Program-made: the position numbers and the translations under genes
In this document: piece by piece, positions 10,802-22,402 of the stretch
Layout of the letters: each line of letters begins with the position of its first letter
How positions within the stretch are numbered: the stretch's first letter is position 1
Origin: Denticeps clupeoides
Taxonomy: Eukaryota > Chordata > Actinopteri > Clupeiformes > Denticipitidae
Assembly: GCF_900700375.1 (NCBI RefSeq)
Contig: NC_041707.1
Span: forward strand, 33,573,509-33,637,508
Direction of reading: 5' to 3'
Length of the DNA stretch: 64,000 bases
Notes under the pieces: generated by a model
Told to the model about the DNA's origin: nothing
Database searches by the model: none
The model's input: the letters and a program-made list of their open reading frames with translations, nothing else

Positions 10802-11083
10802 CTTAAAAAGGGTTTTACACACTCCTTTGTTAGTCAATTTTACATTTGGATAATTAGTCTAGTTCTTGACTATTGGATTTATTGGTGACCCAGAAAATGT
10901 TCCACCAATTTTTTTTACATTCATGCCGTCAAAAGAGCAAATGGAATGAGGAAGAAGTCATTTCTCTCAACAGCTAGAGTCAAGTCAACTCTTCTTTAAA
11001 AATAAGTCACATATGACAAAGCTCAAACGTGAGATGAACATTATCGAGGGAGGTTTAAAAACTGAAGTGACCTTAACATCAGA

Positions 11084-11156
11084 AGGCTCCAGTGAGGATC
11101 GAACTCACGACCCCTGGTTTACGAGACCAGTGCTCTTGCCACTGAGCTATGAAGCC
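11084..11156 (-). tRNA. tRNA-Thr (CGT), A/B hybrid
   Basis: Class H, fully paired; 5' flank L. Confidence 0.9.
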
Positions 11157-11442
11157 CTTAAAAAGGGTTTTACACACTCCTTTGTTAGTTAGTCAATATT
11201 ACATTTGGATAAGTAGTCTAGTTCTTGACTATTGGATTTATTGGTGACCCAGAAAATGTTCCACCAATTTTTTTTACATTCATGCCGTCAAAAGAGCAAA
11301 TGGAATGAAGAAGAAGTCATTTCTCTCAACAGCTAGAGTCAAGTCAACTCTTCTTTAAAAATAAGTCACATATGACAAAGCTCAAATGTGAGATGAACAT
11401 TATCGAGGGAGGTTTAAAAACTGAAGTGACCTTAACATCAGA

Positions 11443-11515
11443 AGGCTCCAGTGAGGATCGAACATACGACCCCTGGTTTACAAGACCAGTGCTCTGTCCA
11501 CTGAGCTATGAAGAC
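11443..11515 (-). tRNA. tRNA-Thr (TGT), T-stem and acceptor variant
   Basis: Class A; 5' flank S. Two T-stem clashes plus T-C at 2-71. Confidence 0.5.
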
Positions 11516-11723
11516 ATTGCTCACATTTTTCTGATTTGGATCGAGCATCCAATTTGTGATTCGTTGCGTTAAAGACCATAGCCCTAAGTACTGAAGCCAC
11601 TTTTCAAATTTGTCTTAACTTTGCTGTGCGTTCAACTATATTACTTGTCTTGGACAACTAGTGAAATTCAAGAGATGGTTTTTATGACTCAAGTTCTACA
11701 TCTAAAGTGACAAAAGCATTTGA

Positions 11724-11796
11724 AGGCTTCAGTGAGGTTCGAACTCACGACCCCTGGTTTACGAGACCAGTGCTCTTGCCACTGAGCTATGAAGCC
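11724..11796 (-). tRNA. tRNA-Thr (CGT)
   Basis: Class B, no lesion seen; 5' flank L. Confidence 0.92.
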
Positions 11797-12083
11797 CTTA
11801 AAAAGTGTTTTCCACACTCCTTTGTTAATTAGTCAATTTTACATTTGGATAATTAGTCTAGTTCTTGACTATTGGATTTATTGGTGACCCAGAAAATGTT
11901 CCACCAATTTTTTTTTACATTCATGCCGTCAAAAGAGCAAATGGAATGAGGAAGAAGCCATTTCTCTCAACAGCTAGAGTCAAGTCAACTCTTCTTTAAA
12001 AGTAAGTCACATATGACAAAGCTCAAACGTGAGATGAACATTATCGAGGGAGGTTTAAAAACTCAAGTGACCTTGACATCAGA

Positions 12084-12156
12084 AGGCTCCAGTGAGGATC
12101 GAACTCACGACCCCTGGTTTACAAGACCAGTGCTCTGGCAACTGAGCTATGAAGCC
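12084..12156 (-). tRNA. tRNA-Thr (TGT)
   Basis: Class A, ggcaac D-loop allele; 5' flank L. Confidence 0.82.
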
Positions 12157-12441
12157 CTTAAAATGAGGTTTACTTACTCCTTTGTTACTTAGTCAATATT
12201 ACATTTGGATAACTAGTCTAGTTCTTGACTATTGTATTTATTGGTGACCCAGAAAATGTTCCACCAATTATTTTTACATTCATGCCATCAAAAGAGCAAA
12301 TGGAATGAGGAAGAAGTCATTTCTCTCAACTGCTACAGTCAAGTCAACTCTTCTTGAAAAATAAGTCAAATATGACAAGGCTCAAATGTGAGATGAACAT
12401 TATCGAGGAGGTTTAAAAACAGAAGTGACATTAACATCAGA

Positions 12442-12514
12442 AGGCTCCAGTGAGGATCGAACTCACGACCCCTGGTTTACAAGACCAGTGCTCTGTCCAC
12501 TGAGCTATGAAGCC
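12442..12514 (-). tRNA. tRNA-Thr (TGT)
   Basis: Class A, no lesion seen; 5' flank S. Confidence 0.92.
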
Positions 12515-12722
12515 ATTGTTCACATTTTTCTGACTTGGATCGAGCATCCAATTTGTGATTCGTTGCGTTAAAGACCATAGCCCTAAGTACTGAAGCCACT
12601 TTTCAAATTTGTCTTAACTTTGCTGTCCGTTCAACTATATTACTTGTTTTGGACAGCTAGTGAAATTCAAGAGATGTTTTTTATGACTCAAGTTCTACAT
12701 CTAAAGTGACAAAAGCATTTGA

Positions 12723-12795
12723 AGGCTTCAGTGAGGTTCGAACTCACGACCCCTGGTTTACGAGACCAGTGCTCTTGCCACTGAGCTATGAAGCC
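12723..12795 (-). tRNA. tRNA-Thr (CGT)
   Basis: Class B, no lesion seen; 5' flank L. Confidence 0.92.
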
Positions 12796-13077
12796 CTTAA
12801 AAAGTGTTTTACACACTCCTTTGTTAGTCAGTTTTACATTTGGATAATTAGTCTAGTTCTTGACTATTGGATTTATTGGTGACCCAGAAAATGTTCCACC
12901 CATTTTTTTTACATTCATGCCGTCAAAAGAGCAAATGGAATGAGGAAGAAGTCATTTCTCTCAACAGCTAGAGTCAAGTCAACTCTTCTTTAAAAATAAG
13001 TCACATATGACAAAGCTCAAACGTGAGATGAACATTATCGAGGGAGGTTTAAAAACTGAAGTGACCTTAACATCAGA

Positions 13078-13150
13078 AGGCTCCAGTGAGGATCGAACTC
13101 ACGACCCCTGGTTTACGAGACCAGTGCTCTTGCCACTGAGCTATGAAGCC
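13078..13150 (-). tRNA. tRNA-Thr (CGT), A/B hybrid
   Basis: Class H, fully paired; 5' flank L. Confidence 0.9.
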
Positions 13151-13436
13151 CTTAAAAAGGGTTTTACACACTCCTTTGTTAGTTAGTCAATATTACATTT
13201 GGATAAGTAGTCTAGTTCTTGACTATTGGATTTATTGGTGACCCAGAAAATATTCCACCAATTTTTTTTACATTCATGCCGTCAAAAGAGCAAATGGAAT
13301 GAAGAAGAAGTCATTTCTCTCAACAGCTAGAGTCAAGTCAACTCTTCTTTAAAAATAAGTCACATATGACAAAGCTCAAACGTGAGATGAACATTATCGA
13401 GGGAGGTTTAAAAACTGAAGTGACCTTAACATCAGA

Positions 13437-13509
13437 AGGCTCCAGTGAGGATCGAACTCACGACCCCTGGTTTACAAGGCCAGTGCTCTGTCCACTGAGC
13501 TATGAAGAC
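13437..13509 (-). tRNA. tRNA-Thr (TGT), two stem mismatches
   Basis: Class A; 5' flank S. Clashes at 2-71 and 31-39. Confidence 0.55.
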
Positions 13510-13717
13510 ATTGCTCACATTTTTCTGATTTGGATCGAGCATCCAATTTGTGATTCGTTGCGTTAAAGACCATAGCCCTAAGTACTGAAGCCACTTTTCA
13601 AATTTGTCTTAACTTTGCTGTGCGTTCAACTATATTACTTGTTTTGGACAACTAGTGAAATTCAAGAGATGGTTTTTATGACTCAAGTTCTACATCTAAA
13701 GTGACAAAAGCATTTGA

Positions 13718-13790
13718 AGGCTTCAGTGAGGTTCGAACTCACGACCCCTGGTTTACGAGACCAGTGCTCTTGCCACTGAGCTATGAAGCC
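13718..13790 (-). tRNA. tRNA-Thr (CGT)
   Basis: Class B, no lesion seen; 5' flank L. Confidence 0.92.
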
Positions 13791-14076
13791 CTTAAAAAGT
13801 GTTTTACACACTCCTTTGTTAATTAGTCAATTTTACATTTGGATAATTAGTCTAGTTCTTGACTATTGGATTTATTGGTGACCCAGAAAATGTTCCACCA
13901 ATTTTTTTTACATTCATGCCGTCAAAAGAGCAAATGGAATGAGGAAGAAGTCATTTCTCTCAACAGCTAGAGTCAAGTCAACTCTTCTTTAAAAATAAGT
14001 CACATATGACAAGGCTCAAATGTGAGATGAACATTATCGAGGGAGGTTTAAAAACTGAAGTGACCTTAACATCAGA

Positions 14077-14149
14077 AGTCTCCAGTGAGGATCAAACTCA
14101 CGACCCCTGGTTTCCAAGACCAGTGCTCTGGCCACTGAGCTATGAAGCC
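14077..14149 (-). pseudogene. Thr-bodied tRNA with anticodon TGG
   Basis: Class A; 5' flank D. The loop reads CTTGGAA, so the anticodon is TGG (proline CCA). T-loop C56 is T and base 71 is A against G2, so it is probably weak or dead. Confidence 0.65.
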
Positions 14150-14264
14150 ATTGTTCACATTTTTCTGACTTGGAATATATATTTTTTGTTTAGGATAACT
14201 AGTGAAATAAGAGAGATGGTTTTTATGACTCAAGTTCTAAATCTAAAGTGAGAAAAGTATTTGA

Positions 14265-14337
14265 AGGCTTCAGTGAGGTTCAAACTCACGACCCCTGATT
14301 TACCAGACCAGTGCTCTTGCCACTGAGCTATGGAGCC
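14265..14337 (-). pseudogene. Thr-bodied tRNA with anticodon GGT
   Basis: Class B behind spacer D; 5' flank L. Loop CTGGTAA gives GGT (threonine ACC), a form eukaryotes normally do not use. C56 is T and pair 5-68 is C-A. Confidence 0.65.
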
Positions 14338-14623
14338 TTTAAAGTGGATTTTACACACTCCTTTGTTACTTAGTCAATATTACATTTGGATAAGTAGTCT
14401 AGTTCTTGACTATTGGATTTATTGGTGACCCAGAAAATGTTCCACCAATTTTTTTTACATTCATGCCGTCAAAAGAGCAAATGGAATGAGGAAGAAGTCA
14501 TTTCTCTCAACAGCTAGAGTCAAGTCAACTCTTCTTTAAAAATAAGTCACATATGACAAAGCTCAAACGTGAGATGAACATTATCGAGGGAGGTTTAAAA
14601 ACTGAAGTGACCTTAACATCAGA

Positions 14624-14696
14624 AGGCTCCAGTGAGGATCGAACTCACGACCCCTGGTTTACAAGACCAGTGCTCTGGCCACTGAGCTATGAAGCC
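14624..14696 (-). tRNA. tRNA-Thr (TGT)
   Basis: Class A, no lesion seen; 5' flank L. Confidence 0.92.
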
Positions 14697-14984
14697 CTTA
14701 AAATGGGGTTTACTTACTCCTTTGTTACTTAGTCAATATTACATTTGGATAACTAGTCTAGTTCTTGACTATTGTATTTATTGGTGACCCAGAAAATGTT
14801 CCACCAATTATTTTTACATTCATGCCACTCAAAAGAGCAAATGGAATGAGGAAGAAGTCATTTCTCTCAACATGCTACAGTCAAGTCAACTCTTCTTTAA
14901 AAATAAGTCACATATGACAAGCTCAAACCGTGAGATGAACATTATCGAGGGAGGTTTAAAAACTGAAGTGACCTTAACATCAGA

Positions 14985-15057
14985 AGGCTCCAGTGAGGAT
15001 CGAACTCACGACCCCTGGTTTACAAGACCAGTGCTCTGTCCACTGAGCTATGAAGCC
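14985..15057 (-). tRNA. tRNA-Thr (TGT)
   Basis: Class A, no lesion seen; 5' flank S. Confidence 0.92.
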
Positions 15058-15265
15058 ATTGTTCACATTTTTCTGACTTGGATCGAGCATCCAATTTGTG
15101 ATTCGTTGCGTTAAAGACCATAGCCCTAAGTACTGAAGCCACTTTTCAAATTTGTCTTAACTTTGCTGTGCGTTCAACTATATTACTTGTTTTGGACAAC
15201 TAGTGAAATTCAAGAGATGGTTTTTATGACTCAAGTTCTACATCTAAAGTGACAAAAGCATTTGA

Positions 15266-15338
15266 AGGCTTCAGTGAGGTTCGAACTCACGACCCCTGGT
15301 TTACGAGACCAGTGCTCTTGCCACTGAGCTATGAAGCC
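15266..15338 (-). tRNA. tRNA-Thr (CGT)
   Basis: Class B, no lesion seen; 5' flank L. Confidence 0.92.
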
Positions 15339-15625
15339 CTTAAAAAGGGTTTTACACACTCCTTTGTTAGTTAGTCAATATTACATTTGGATAAGTAGTC
15401 TAGTTCTTGACTATTGGATTTATTGGTGACCCAGAAAATGTTCCACCAATTTTTTTTACATTCATGCCAGTCAAAAGAGCAAATGGAATGAGGAAGAAGT
15501 CATTTCTCTCAACAGCTAGAGTCAAGTCAACTCTTCTTTAAAAATAAGTCACATATGACAAAGCTCAAACGTGAGATGAACATTATCGAGGGAGGTTTAA
15601 AAACTGAAGTGACCTTAACATCAGA

Positions 15626-15698
15626 AGGCTCCAGTGAGGATCGAACTCACGACCCCTGGTTTACAAGACCAGTGCTCTGTCCACTGAGCTATGAAGCC
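15626..15698 (-). tRNA. tRNA-Thr (TGT)
   Basis: Class A, no lesion seen; 5' flank S. Confidence 0.92.
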
Positions 15699-15906
15699 AT
15701 TGCTCACATTTTTCTGATTTGGATCGAGCATCCAATTTGTGATTCGTTGCGTTAAAGACCATAGCCCTAAGTACTGAAGCCACTTTTCAAATTTGTCTTA
15801 ACTTTGCTGTGCGTTCAACTATATTACTTGTTTTGGACAACTAGTGAAATTCAAGAGATGGTTTTTATGACTCAAGTTCTACATCTAAAGTGACAAAAGC
15901 ATTTGA

Positions 15907-15979
15907 AGGCTTCAGTGAGGTTCGAACTCACGACCCCTGGTTTACGAGACCAGTGCTCTTGCCACTGAGCTATGAAGCC
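15907..15979 (-). tRNA. tRNA-Thr (CGT)
   Basis: Class B, no lesion seen; 5' flank L. Confidence 0.92.
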
Positions 15980-16265
15980 CTTAAAAAGTGTTTTACACAC
16001 TCCTTTGTTAATTAGTCAATTTTACATTTGGATAATTAGTCTAGTTCTTGACTATTGGATTTATTGGTGACCCAGAAAATGTTCCACCAATTTTTTTTAC
16101 ATTCATGCCGTCAAAAGAGCAAATGGAATGAGGAAGAAGTCATTTCTCTCAACAGCTAGAGTCAAGTCAACTCTTCTTTAAAAGTAAGTCACATATGACA
16201 AAGCTCAAACGTGAGATGAACATTATCGAGGGAGGTTTAAAAACTCAAGTGACCTTGACATCAGA

Positions 16266-16338
16266 AGGCTCCAGTGAGGATCGAACTCACGACCCCTGGT
16301 TTACAAGACCAGTGCTCTGGCAACTGAGCTATGAAGCC
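16266..16338 (-). tRNA. tRNA-Thr (TGT)
   Basis: Class A, ggcaac D-loop allele; 5' flank is an L spacer that ends in the truncated copy at 16556. Confidence 0.82.
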
Positions 16339-16555
16339 CTTAAAATGAGGTTTACTTACTCCTTTGTTACTTAGTCAATATTACATTTGGATAACTAGTC
16401 TAGTTCTTGACTATTGTATTTATTGGTGACCCAGAAAATGTTCCACCAATTTTTTTTACATTCATGCCGTCAAAAGAGCAAATGGAATGAAGAAGAAGTC
16501 ATTTCTCTCAACAGCTACAGTCAAGTCAACTCTTCTTTAAAAATAAGTCAAATAT

Positions 16556-16587
16556 GACCAAAGCTCTTGCCACTGAGCTATGAAGCC
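16556..16587 (-). pseudogene. Truncated tRNA-Thr, 5' half only
   Basis: Only the acceptor 5' strand, D arm and start of the anticodon stem remain. The L spacer on the left breaks off at its atgac and joins here. This copy has aa in place of gt at the junction seen in the three sister copies. Confidence 0.85.
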
Positions 16588-16868
16588 CTTAAAAAGGGTT
16601 TTACACACTCCTTTGTTAGTCAATTTTACATTTGCATAATTAGTCTAGTTCTTGACTATTGGATTTATTGGTGACCCAGAAAATGTTCCACCAATTTTTT
16701 TTACATTCATGCCATCAAAAGAGCAAATGGAATGAGGAAGAAGTCATTTCTCTCAACTGCTACAGTCAAGTCAACTCTTCTTTAAAAATAAGTCAAATAT
16801 GACAAGGCTCAAATGTGAGATGAACATTATCGAGGAGGTTTAAAAACAGAAGTGACATTAACATCAGA

Positions 16869-16941
16869 AGGCTCCAGTGAGGATCGAACTCACGACCCCT
16901 GGTTTACAAGACCAGTGCTCTGTCCACTGAGCTATGAAGGC
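16869..16941 (-). tRNA. tRNA-Thr (TGT), acceptor variant
   Basis: Class A; 5' flank S. 5' end GCCTTCA, C-C clash at 2-71 only, an intermediate between canonical and aaaggc alleles. Confidence 0.68.
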
Positions 16942-17149
16942 ATTGTTCACATTTTTATGACTTGGATCGAGCATCCAATTTGTGATTCGTTGCGTTAAAG
17001 ACCATAGCCCTAAGTACTGAAGCCACTTTTCAAATTTGTCTTAACTTTGCTGTGCGTTCAACTATATTACTTGTTTTGGACAACTAGTGAAATTCAAGAG
17101 ATGGTTTTTATGACTCAAGTTCTACATCTAAAGTGACAAAAGCATTTGA

Positions 17150-17222
17150 AGGCTTCAGTGAGGTTCGAACTCACGACCCCTGGTTTACGAGACCAGTGCT
17201 CTGGCCACTGAGCTATGAAGCC
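17150..17222 (-). tRNA. tRNA-Thr (CGT)
   Basis: Class B with the A-like D-loop (ctggcc); 5' flank L. Confidence 0.9.
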
Positions 17223-17507
17223 CTTAAAATGAGGTTTACTACACTCCTTTGTTAGTCAATATTACATTTGGATAACTTAGTCTAGTTCTTGACTATTGGA
17301 TTTATTGGTGACCCAGAAAATGTTCCACCAATTATTTTTACATTCATGCCAGTCAAAAGAGCAAATGGAATGAGGAAGAAGTCATTTCTCTCAACTGCTA
17401 CAGTCAAGTCAACTCTTCTTTAAAAATAAGTCACATATGACAAAGCTCAAACGTGAGATGAACATTATCGAGGGAGGTTTAAAAACTGAAGTGACCTTAA
17501 CATCAGA

Positions 17508-17580
17508 AGGCTCCAGTGAGGATCGAACTCACGACCCCTGGTTTACGAGACCAGTGCTCTTGCCACTGAGCTATGAAGCC
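17508..17580 (-). tRNA. tRNA-Thr (CGT), A/B hybrid
   Basis: Class H, fully paired; 5' flank L. Confidence 0.9.
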
Positions 17581-17866
17581 CTTAAAAAGGGTTTTACACA
17601 CTCCTTTGTTAGTTAGTCAATATTACATTTGGATAAGTAGTCTAGTTCTTGACTATTGGATTTATTGGTGACCCAGAAAATGTTCCACCAATTTTTTTTA
17701 CATTCATGCCGTCAAAAGAGCAAATGGAATGAGGAAGAAGTCATTTCTCTCAACAGCTAGAGTCAAGTCAACTCTTCTTTAAAAATAAGTCACATATGAC
17801 AAAGCTCAAATGTGAGATGAACATTATCGAGGGAGGTTTAAAAACTGAAGTGACCTTAACATCAGA

Positions 17867-17939
17867 AGGCTCCAGTGAGGATCGAACATACGACCCCTGG
17901 TTTACAAGACCAGTGCTCTGTCCACTGAGCTATGAAGAC
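17867..17939 (-). tRNA. tRNA-Thr (TGT), T-stem and acceptor variant
   Basis: Class A; 5' flank S. Same allele as 11443. Confidence 0.5.
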
Positions 17940-18147
17940 ATTGCTCACATTTTTCTGATTTGGATCGAGCATCCAATTTGTGATTCGTTGCGTTAAAGAC
18001 CATAGCCCTAAGTACTGAAGCCACTTTTCAAATTTGTCTTAACTTTGCTGTGCGTTCAACTATATTACTTGTTTTGGACAACTAGTGAAATTCAAGAGAT
18101 GGTTTTTATGACTCAAGTTCTACATCTAAAGTGACAAAAGCATTTGA

Positions 18148-18220
18148 AGGCTTCAGTGAGGTTCGAACTCACGACCCCTGGTTTACGAGACCAGTGCTCT
18201 TGCCACTGAGCTATGAAGCC
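18148..18220 (-). tRNA. tRNA-Thr (CGT)
   Basis: Class B, no lesion seen; 5' flank L. Confidence 0.92.
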
Positions 18221-18506
18221 CTTAAAAAGTGTTTTACACACTCCTTTGTTAATTAGTCAATTTTACATTTGGATAATTAGTCTAGTTCTTGACTATTGGA
18301 TTTATTGGTGACCCAGAAAATGTTCCACCAATTTTTTTTACATTCATGCCGTCAAAAGAGCAAATGGAATGAGGAAGAAGTCATTTCTCTCAACAGCTAG
18401 AGTCAAGTCAACTCTTCTTTAAAAATAAGTCACATATGACAAAGCTCAAACGTGAGATGAACATTATCGAGGGAGGTTTAAAAACTCAAGTGACCTTGAC
18501 ATCAGA

Positions 18507-18579
18507 AGGCTCCAGTGAGGATCGAACTCACGACCCCTGGTTTACAAGACCAGTGCTCTGGCCACTGAGCTATGAAGCC
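18507..18579 (-). tRNA. tRNA-Thr (TGT)
   Basis: Class A, no lesion seen; 5' flank L. Confidence 0.92.
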
Positions 18580-18865
18580 CTTAAAATGAGGTTTACTTAC
18601 TCCTTTGTTACTTAGTCAATATTACATTTGGATAACTAGTCTAGTTCTTGACTATTGTATTTATTGGTGACCCAGAAAATGTTCCACCAATTATTTTTAC
18701 ATTCATGCCATCAAAAGAGCAAATGGAATGAGGAAGAAGTCATTTCTCTCAACTGCTACAGTCAAGTCAACTCTTCTTTAAAAATAAGTCAAATATGACA
18801 AGGCTCAAATGTGAGATGAACATTATCGAGGGAGGTTTAAAAACTGAAGTGACCTTAACATCAGA

Positions 18866-18938
18866 AGGCTCCAGTGAGGATCGAACTCACGACCCCTGGT
18901 TTACAAGACCAGTGCTCTGGCCACTGAGCTATGAAGCC
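18866..18938 (-). tRNA. tRNA-Thr (TGT)
   Basis: Class A, no lesion seen; 5' flank S. Confidence 0.92.
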
Positions 18939-19147
18939 ATTGCTTCACATTTTTCTGACTTGGATCGAGCATCCAATTTGTGATTCGTTGCGTTAAAGAC
19001 CATAGCCCTAAGTACTGAAGCCACTTTTCAAATTTGTCTTAACTTTGCTGTGCGTTCAACTATATTACTTGTTTTGGACAACTAGTGAAATTCAAGAGAT
19101 GGTTTTTATGACTCAAGTTCTACATCTAAAGTGACAAAAGCATTTGA

Positions 19148-19220
19148 AGGCTTCAGTGAGGTTCGAACTCACGACCCCTGGTTTACGAGACCAGTGCTCT
19201 TGCCACTGAGCTATGAAGCC
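19148..19220 (-). tRNA. tRNA-Thr (CGT)
   Basis: Class B, no lesion seen; 5' flank L. Confidence 0.92.
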
Positions 19221-19506
19221 CTTAAAAAGGGTTTTACACACTCCTTTGTTAATTAGTCAATTTTACATTTGGATAATTAGTCTAGTTCTTGACTATTGGA
19301 TTTATTGGTGACCCAGAAAATGTTCCACCAATTATTTTTACATTCATGCCATCAAAAGAGCAAATGGAATGAGGAAGAAGTCATTTCTCTCAACAGCTAG
19401 ATTCAAGTCAACTCTTCTTTAAAAATAAATCGCATATGACAAAGCTCAAACGTGAGATGAACATTATCGAGGGAGGTTTAAAAACTGAAGTGACCTTGAC
19501 ATCAGA

Positions 19507-19579
19507 AGGCTCCAGTGAGGATCGAACTCACGACCCCTGGTTTACAAGACCAGTGCTCTGGCCACTGAGCTATGAAGCC
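19507..19579 (-). tRNA. tRNA-Thr (TGT)
   Basis: Class A, no lesion seen; 5' flank D. Confidence 0.9.
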
Positions 19580-19692
19580 ATTGTTCAAATTTTTCTGACT
19601 TGGACTATATTACTTGTTAAGGAAAACTAGTGAAATTCAGTAGATGGTTTTTATGACTCAAGTTCTAAATCTAAAGTGAGAAAAGTATTTGA

Positions 19693-19765
19693 AGGCTTCA
19701 GTGAGGTTCAAACTCACGACCCCTGATATACAAGAGCAGTGCTCTTGCCACTGAGCTATGGAGCC
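19693..19765 (-). pseudogene. tRNA-Thr (TGT) decayed, gatata allele
   Basis: Behind spacer D; 5' flank L. T-loop C56 is T, pair 30-40 is C-T, base 38 is T and pair 5-68 is C-A, so folding and box B both suffer. First of six sister copies. Confidence 0.72.
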
Positions 19766-20050
19766 CTTAAAGTAGGTTTTACACACTCCTTTGTTACTTA
19801 GTAAATATTTCATTTGGATAAGTAGTCTAGTCCTTGACTATTGTATTTATTGGTGACACAGAAAATGTTCAACAAATTTTTTTTACATTCATGCCATCAA
19901 AAGAGCAAATGGAATGAGGAAGAAGTCATTTCTCTCAACTGCTACAGTCAAGTCAACTCTTCTTTAAAAATAAGTCAAATATGACAAGGCTCAAATGTGA
20001 GATGAACATTATCGAGGAGGTTTAAAAACAGAAGTGACATTAACATCAGA

Positions 20051-20123
20051 AGGCTCCAGTGAGGATCGAACTCACGACCCCTGGTTTACAAGACCAGTGC
20101 TCTGTCCACTGAGCTATGAAGCC
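20051..20123 (-). tRNA. tRNA-Thr (TGT)
   Basis: Class A, no lesion seen; 5' flank S. Confidence 0.92.
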
Positions 20124-20331
20124 ATTGTTCACATTTTTCTGACTTGGATCGAGCATCCAATTTGTGATTCGTTGCGTTAAAGACCATAGCCCTAAGTACT
20201 GAAGCCACTTTTCAAATTTGTCTTAACTTTGCTTTGCGTTCAACTATATTACTTGTTTTGGACAACTAGTGAAATTCAAGAGATGGTTTTTATGACTCAA
20301 GTTCTACATCTAAAGTGACAAAAGCATTTGA

Positions 20332-20404
20332 AGGCTTCAGTGAGGTTCGAACTCACGACCCCTGGTTTACGAGACCAGTGCTCTTGCCACTGAGCTATGA
20401 AGCC
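20332..20404 (-). tRNA. tRNA-Thr (CGT)
   Basis: Class B, no lesion seen; 5' flank L. Confidence 0.92.
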
Positions 20405-20690
20405 CTTAAAAAGGGTTTTACACACTCCTTTGTTAATTAGTCAATTTTACATTTGGATAAGTAGTCTAGTTCTTGACTATTGGATTTATTGGTGACCCAG
20501 AAAATGTTCCACCAATTTTTTTTACATTCATGCCGTCAAAAGAGCAAATGGAATGAGGAAGAAGTCATTTCTCTCAACAGCTAGAGTCAAGTCAACTCTT
20601 CTTTAAAAATAAGTCACATATGACAAAGCTCAAACGTGAGATGAACATTATCGAGGGAGGTTTAAAAACTGAAGTGACCTTAACATCAGA

Positions 20691-20763
20691 AGGCTCCAGT
20701 GAGGATCGAACTCACGACCCCTGGTTTACAAGACCAGTGCTCTGGCCACTGAGCTATGAAGCC
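20691..20763 (-). tRNA. tRNA-Thr (TGT)
   Basis: Class A, no lesion seen; 5' flank L. Confidence 0.92.
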
Positions 20764-21050
20764 CTTAAAATGGGGTTTACTTACTCCTTTGTTACTTAGT
20801 CAATATTACATTATGGATAACTAGTATAGTTCTTGACTATTGTATTTATTGGTGACCCAGAAAATGTTCCACCAATTATTTTTACATTCATGCCGTCAAA
20901 AGAGCAAATGGAATGAGGAAGAAGTCATTTCTCTCAACTGCTACAGTCAAGTCAACTCTTCTTTAAAAATAAGTCACATATGACAAAGCTCAAACGTGAG
21001 ATGAACATTATCGAGGGAGGTTTAAAAACTGAAGTGACCTTAACATCAGA

Positions 21051-21123
21051 AGGCTCCAGTGAGGATCGAACTCACGACCCCTGGTTTACAAGACCAGTGC
21101 TCTGTCCACTGAGCTATGAAGCC
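21051..21123 (-). tRNA. tRNA-Thr (TGT)
   Basis: Class A, no lesion seen; 5' flank S. Confidence 0.92.
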
Positions 21124-21331
21124 ATTGCTCACATTTTTCTGATTTGGATCGAGCATCCAATTTGTGATTCGTTGCGTTAAAGACCATAGCCCTAAGTACT
21201 GAAGCCACTTTTCAAATTTGTCTTAACTTTGCTGTGCGTTCAACTATATTACTTGTTTTGGACAACTAGTGAAATTCAAGAGATGGTTTTTATGACTCAA
21301 GTTCTACATCTAAAGTGACAAAAGCATTTGA

Positions 21332-21404
21332 AGGCTTCAGTGAGGTTCGAACTCACGACCCCTGGTTTACGAGACCAGTGCTCTTGCCACTGAGCTATGA
21401 AGCC
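21332..21404 (-). tRNA. tRNA-Thr (CGT)
   Basis: Class B, no lesion seen; 5' flank L. Confidence 0.92.
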
Positions 21405-21689
21405 CTTAAAAAGGGTTTTACACACTCCTTTGTTATTAGTCAATTTTACATTTGGATAATTAGTCTAGTTCTTGACTATTGGATTTATTGGTGACCCAGA
21501 AAATGTTCCACCAATTTTTTTTAAATTAATGCCGTCAAAAGAGCAAATGGAATGAGGAAGAAGTCATTTCTCTCAACAGCTAGAGTCAAGTCAACTCTTC
21601 TTTAAAAATAAGTCACATATGACAAAGCTCAAACGTGAGATGAACATTATCGAGGGAGGTTTAAAAACTGAAGTGACCTTAACATCAGA

Positions 21690-21762
21690 AGGCTCCAGTG
21701 AGGATCGAACTCACGACCCCTGGTTTACAAGACCAGTGCTCTGGCCACTGAGCTATGAAGCC
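21690..21762 (-). tRNA. tRNA-Thr (TGT)
   Basis: Class A, no lesion seen; 5' flank L. Confidence 0.92.
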
Positions 21763-22048
21763 CTTAAAATGGGGTTTACTTACTCCTTTGTTACTTAGTC
21801 AATATTACATTTGGATAACTAGTCTAGTTCTTGACTATTGTATTTATTGGTGACCCAGAAAATGTTCCACCAATTATTTTTACATTCATGCCGTCAAAAG
21901 AGCAAATGGAATGAGGAAGAAGTCATTTCTCTCAACAGCTAGAGTCAAGTCAACTCTTCTTTAAAAATAAGTCACATATGACAAAGCTCAAACGTGAGAT
22001 GAACATTATCGAGGGAGGTTTAAAAACTGAAGTGACCTTAACATCAGA

Positions 22049-22121
22049 ATTCTCCAGTGAGGATCAAACTCACGACCCCTGGTTTCCAAGACCAGTGCTC
22101 TGTCCACTGAGCTATGAAGCC
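22049..22121 (-). pseudogene. Thr-bodied tRNA with anticodon TGG
   Basis: Class A; 5' flank S. Bases 71-72 are AA, so the first two acceptor pairs are lost, and C56 is T. Confidence 0.7.
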
Positions 22122-22329
22122 ATTGTGCACATTTTTCTGACTTGGATCGAGCATCCAATTTGTGATTCGTTGCGTTAAAGACCATAGCCCTAAGTACTGA
22201 AGCCACTTTTCAAATTTGTCTTAACTTTAATGTGCGTTCAACTATATTACTTGTTTTGGACAACTAGTGAAATTCAAGAGATGGTTTTTATGACTCATGT
22301 TCTACATCTAAAGTGACAAAAGTATTTCA

Positions 22330-22402
22330 AGACTTCAGTGAGGTTCGAACTCACGACCCCTGGTTTACGAGACCAGTGCTCTTGCCACTGAGCTATGAAG
22401 CC
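22330..22402 (-). tRNA. tRNA-Thr (CGT)
   Basis: Class B; 5' flank L. Base 71 is T, a G-T wobble at 2-71 (gacttc allele). Confidence 0.82.
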
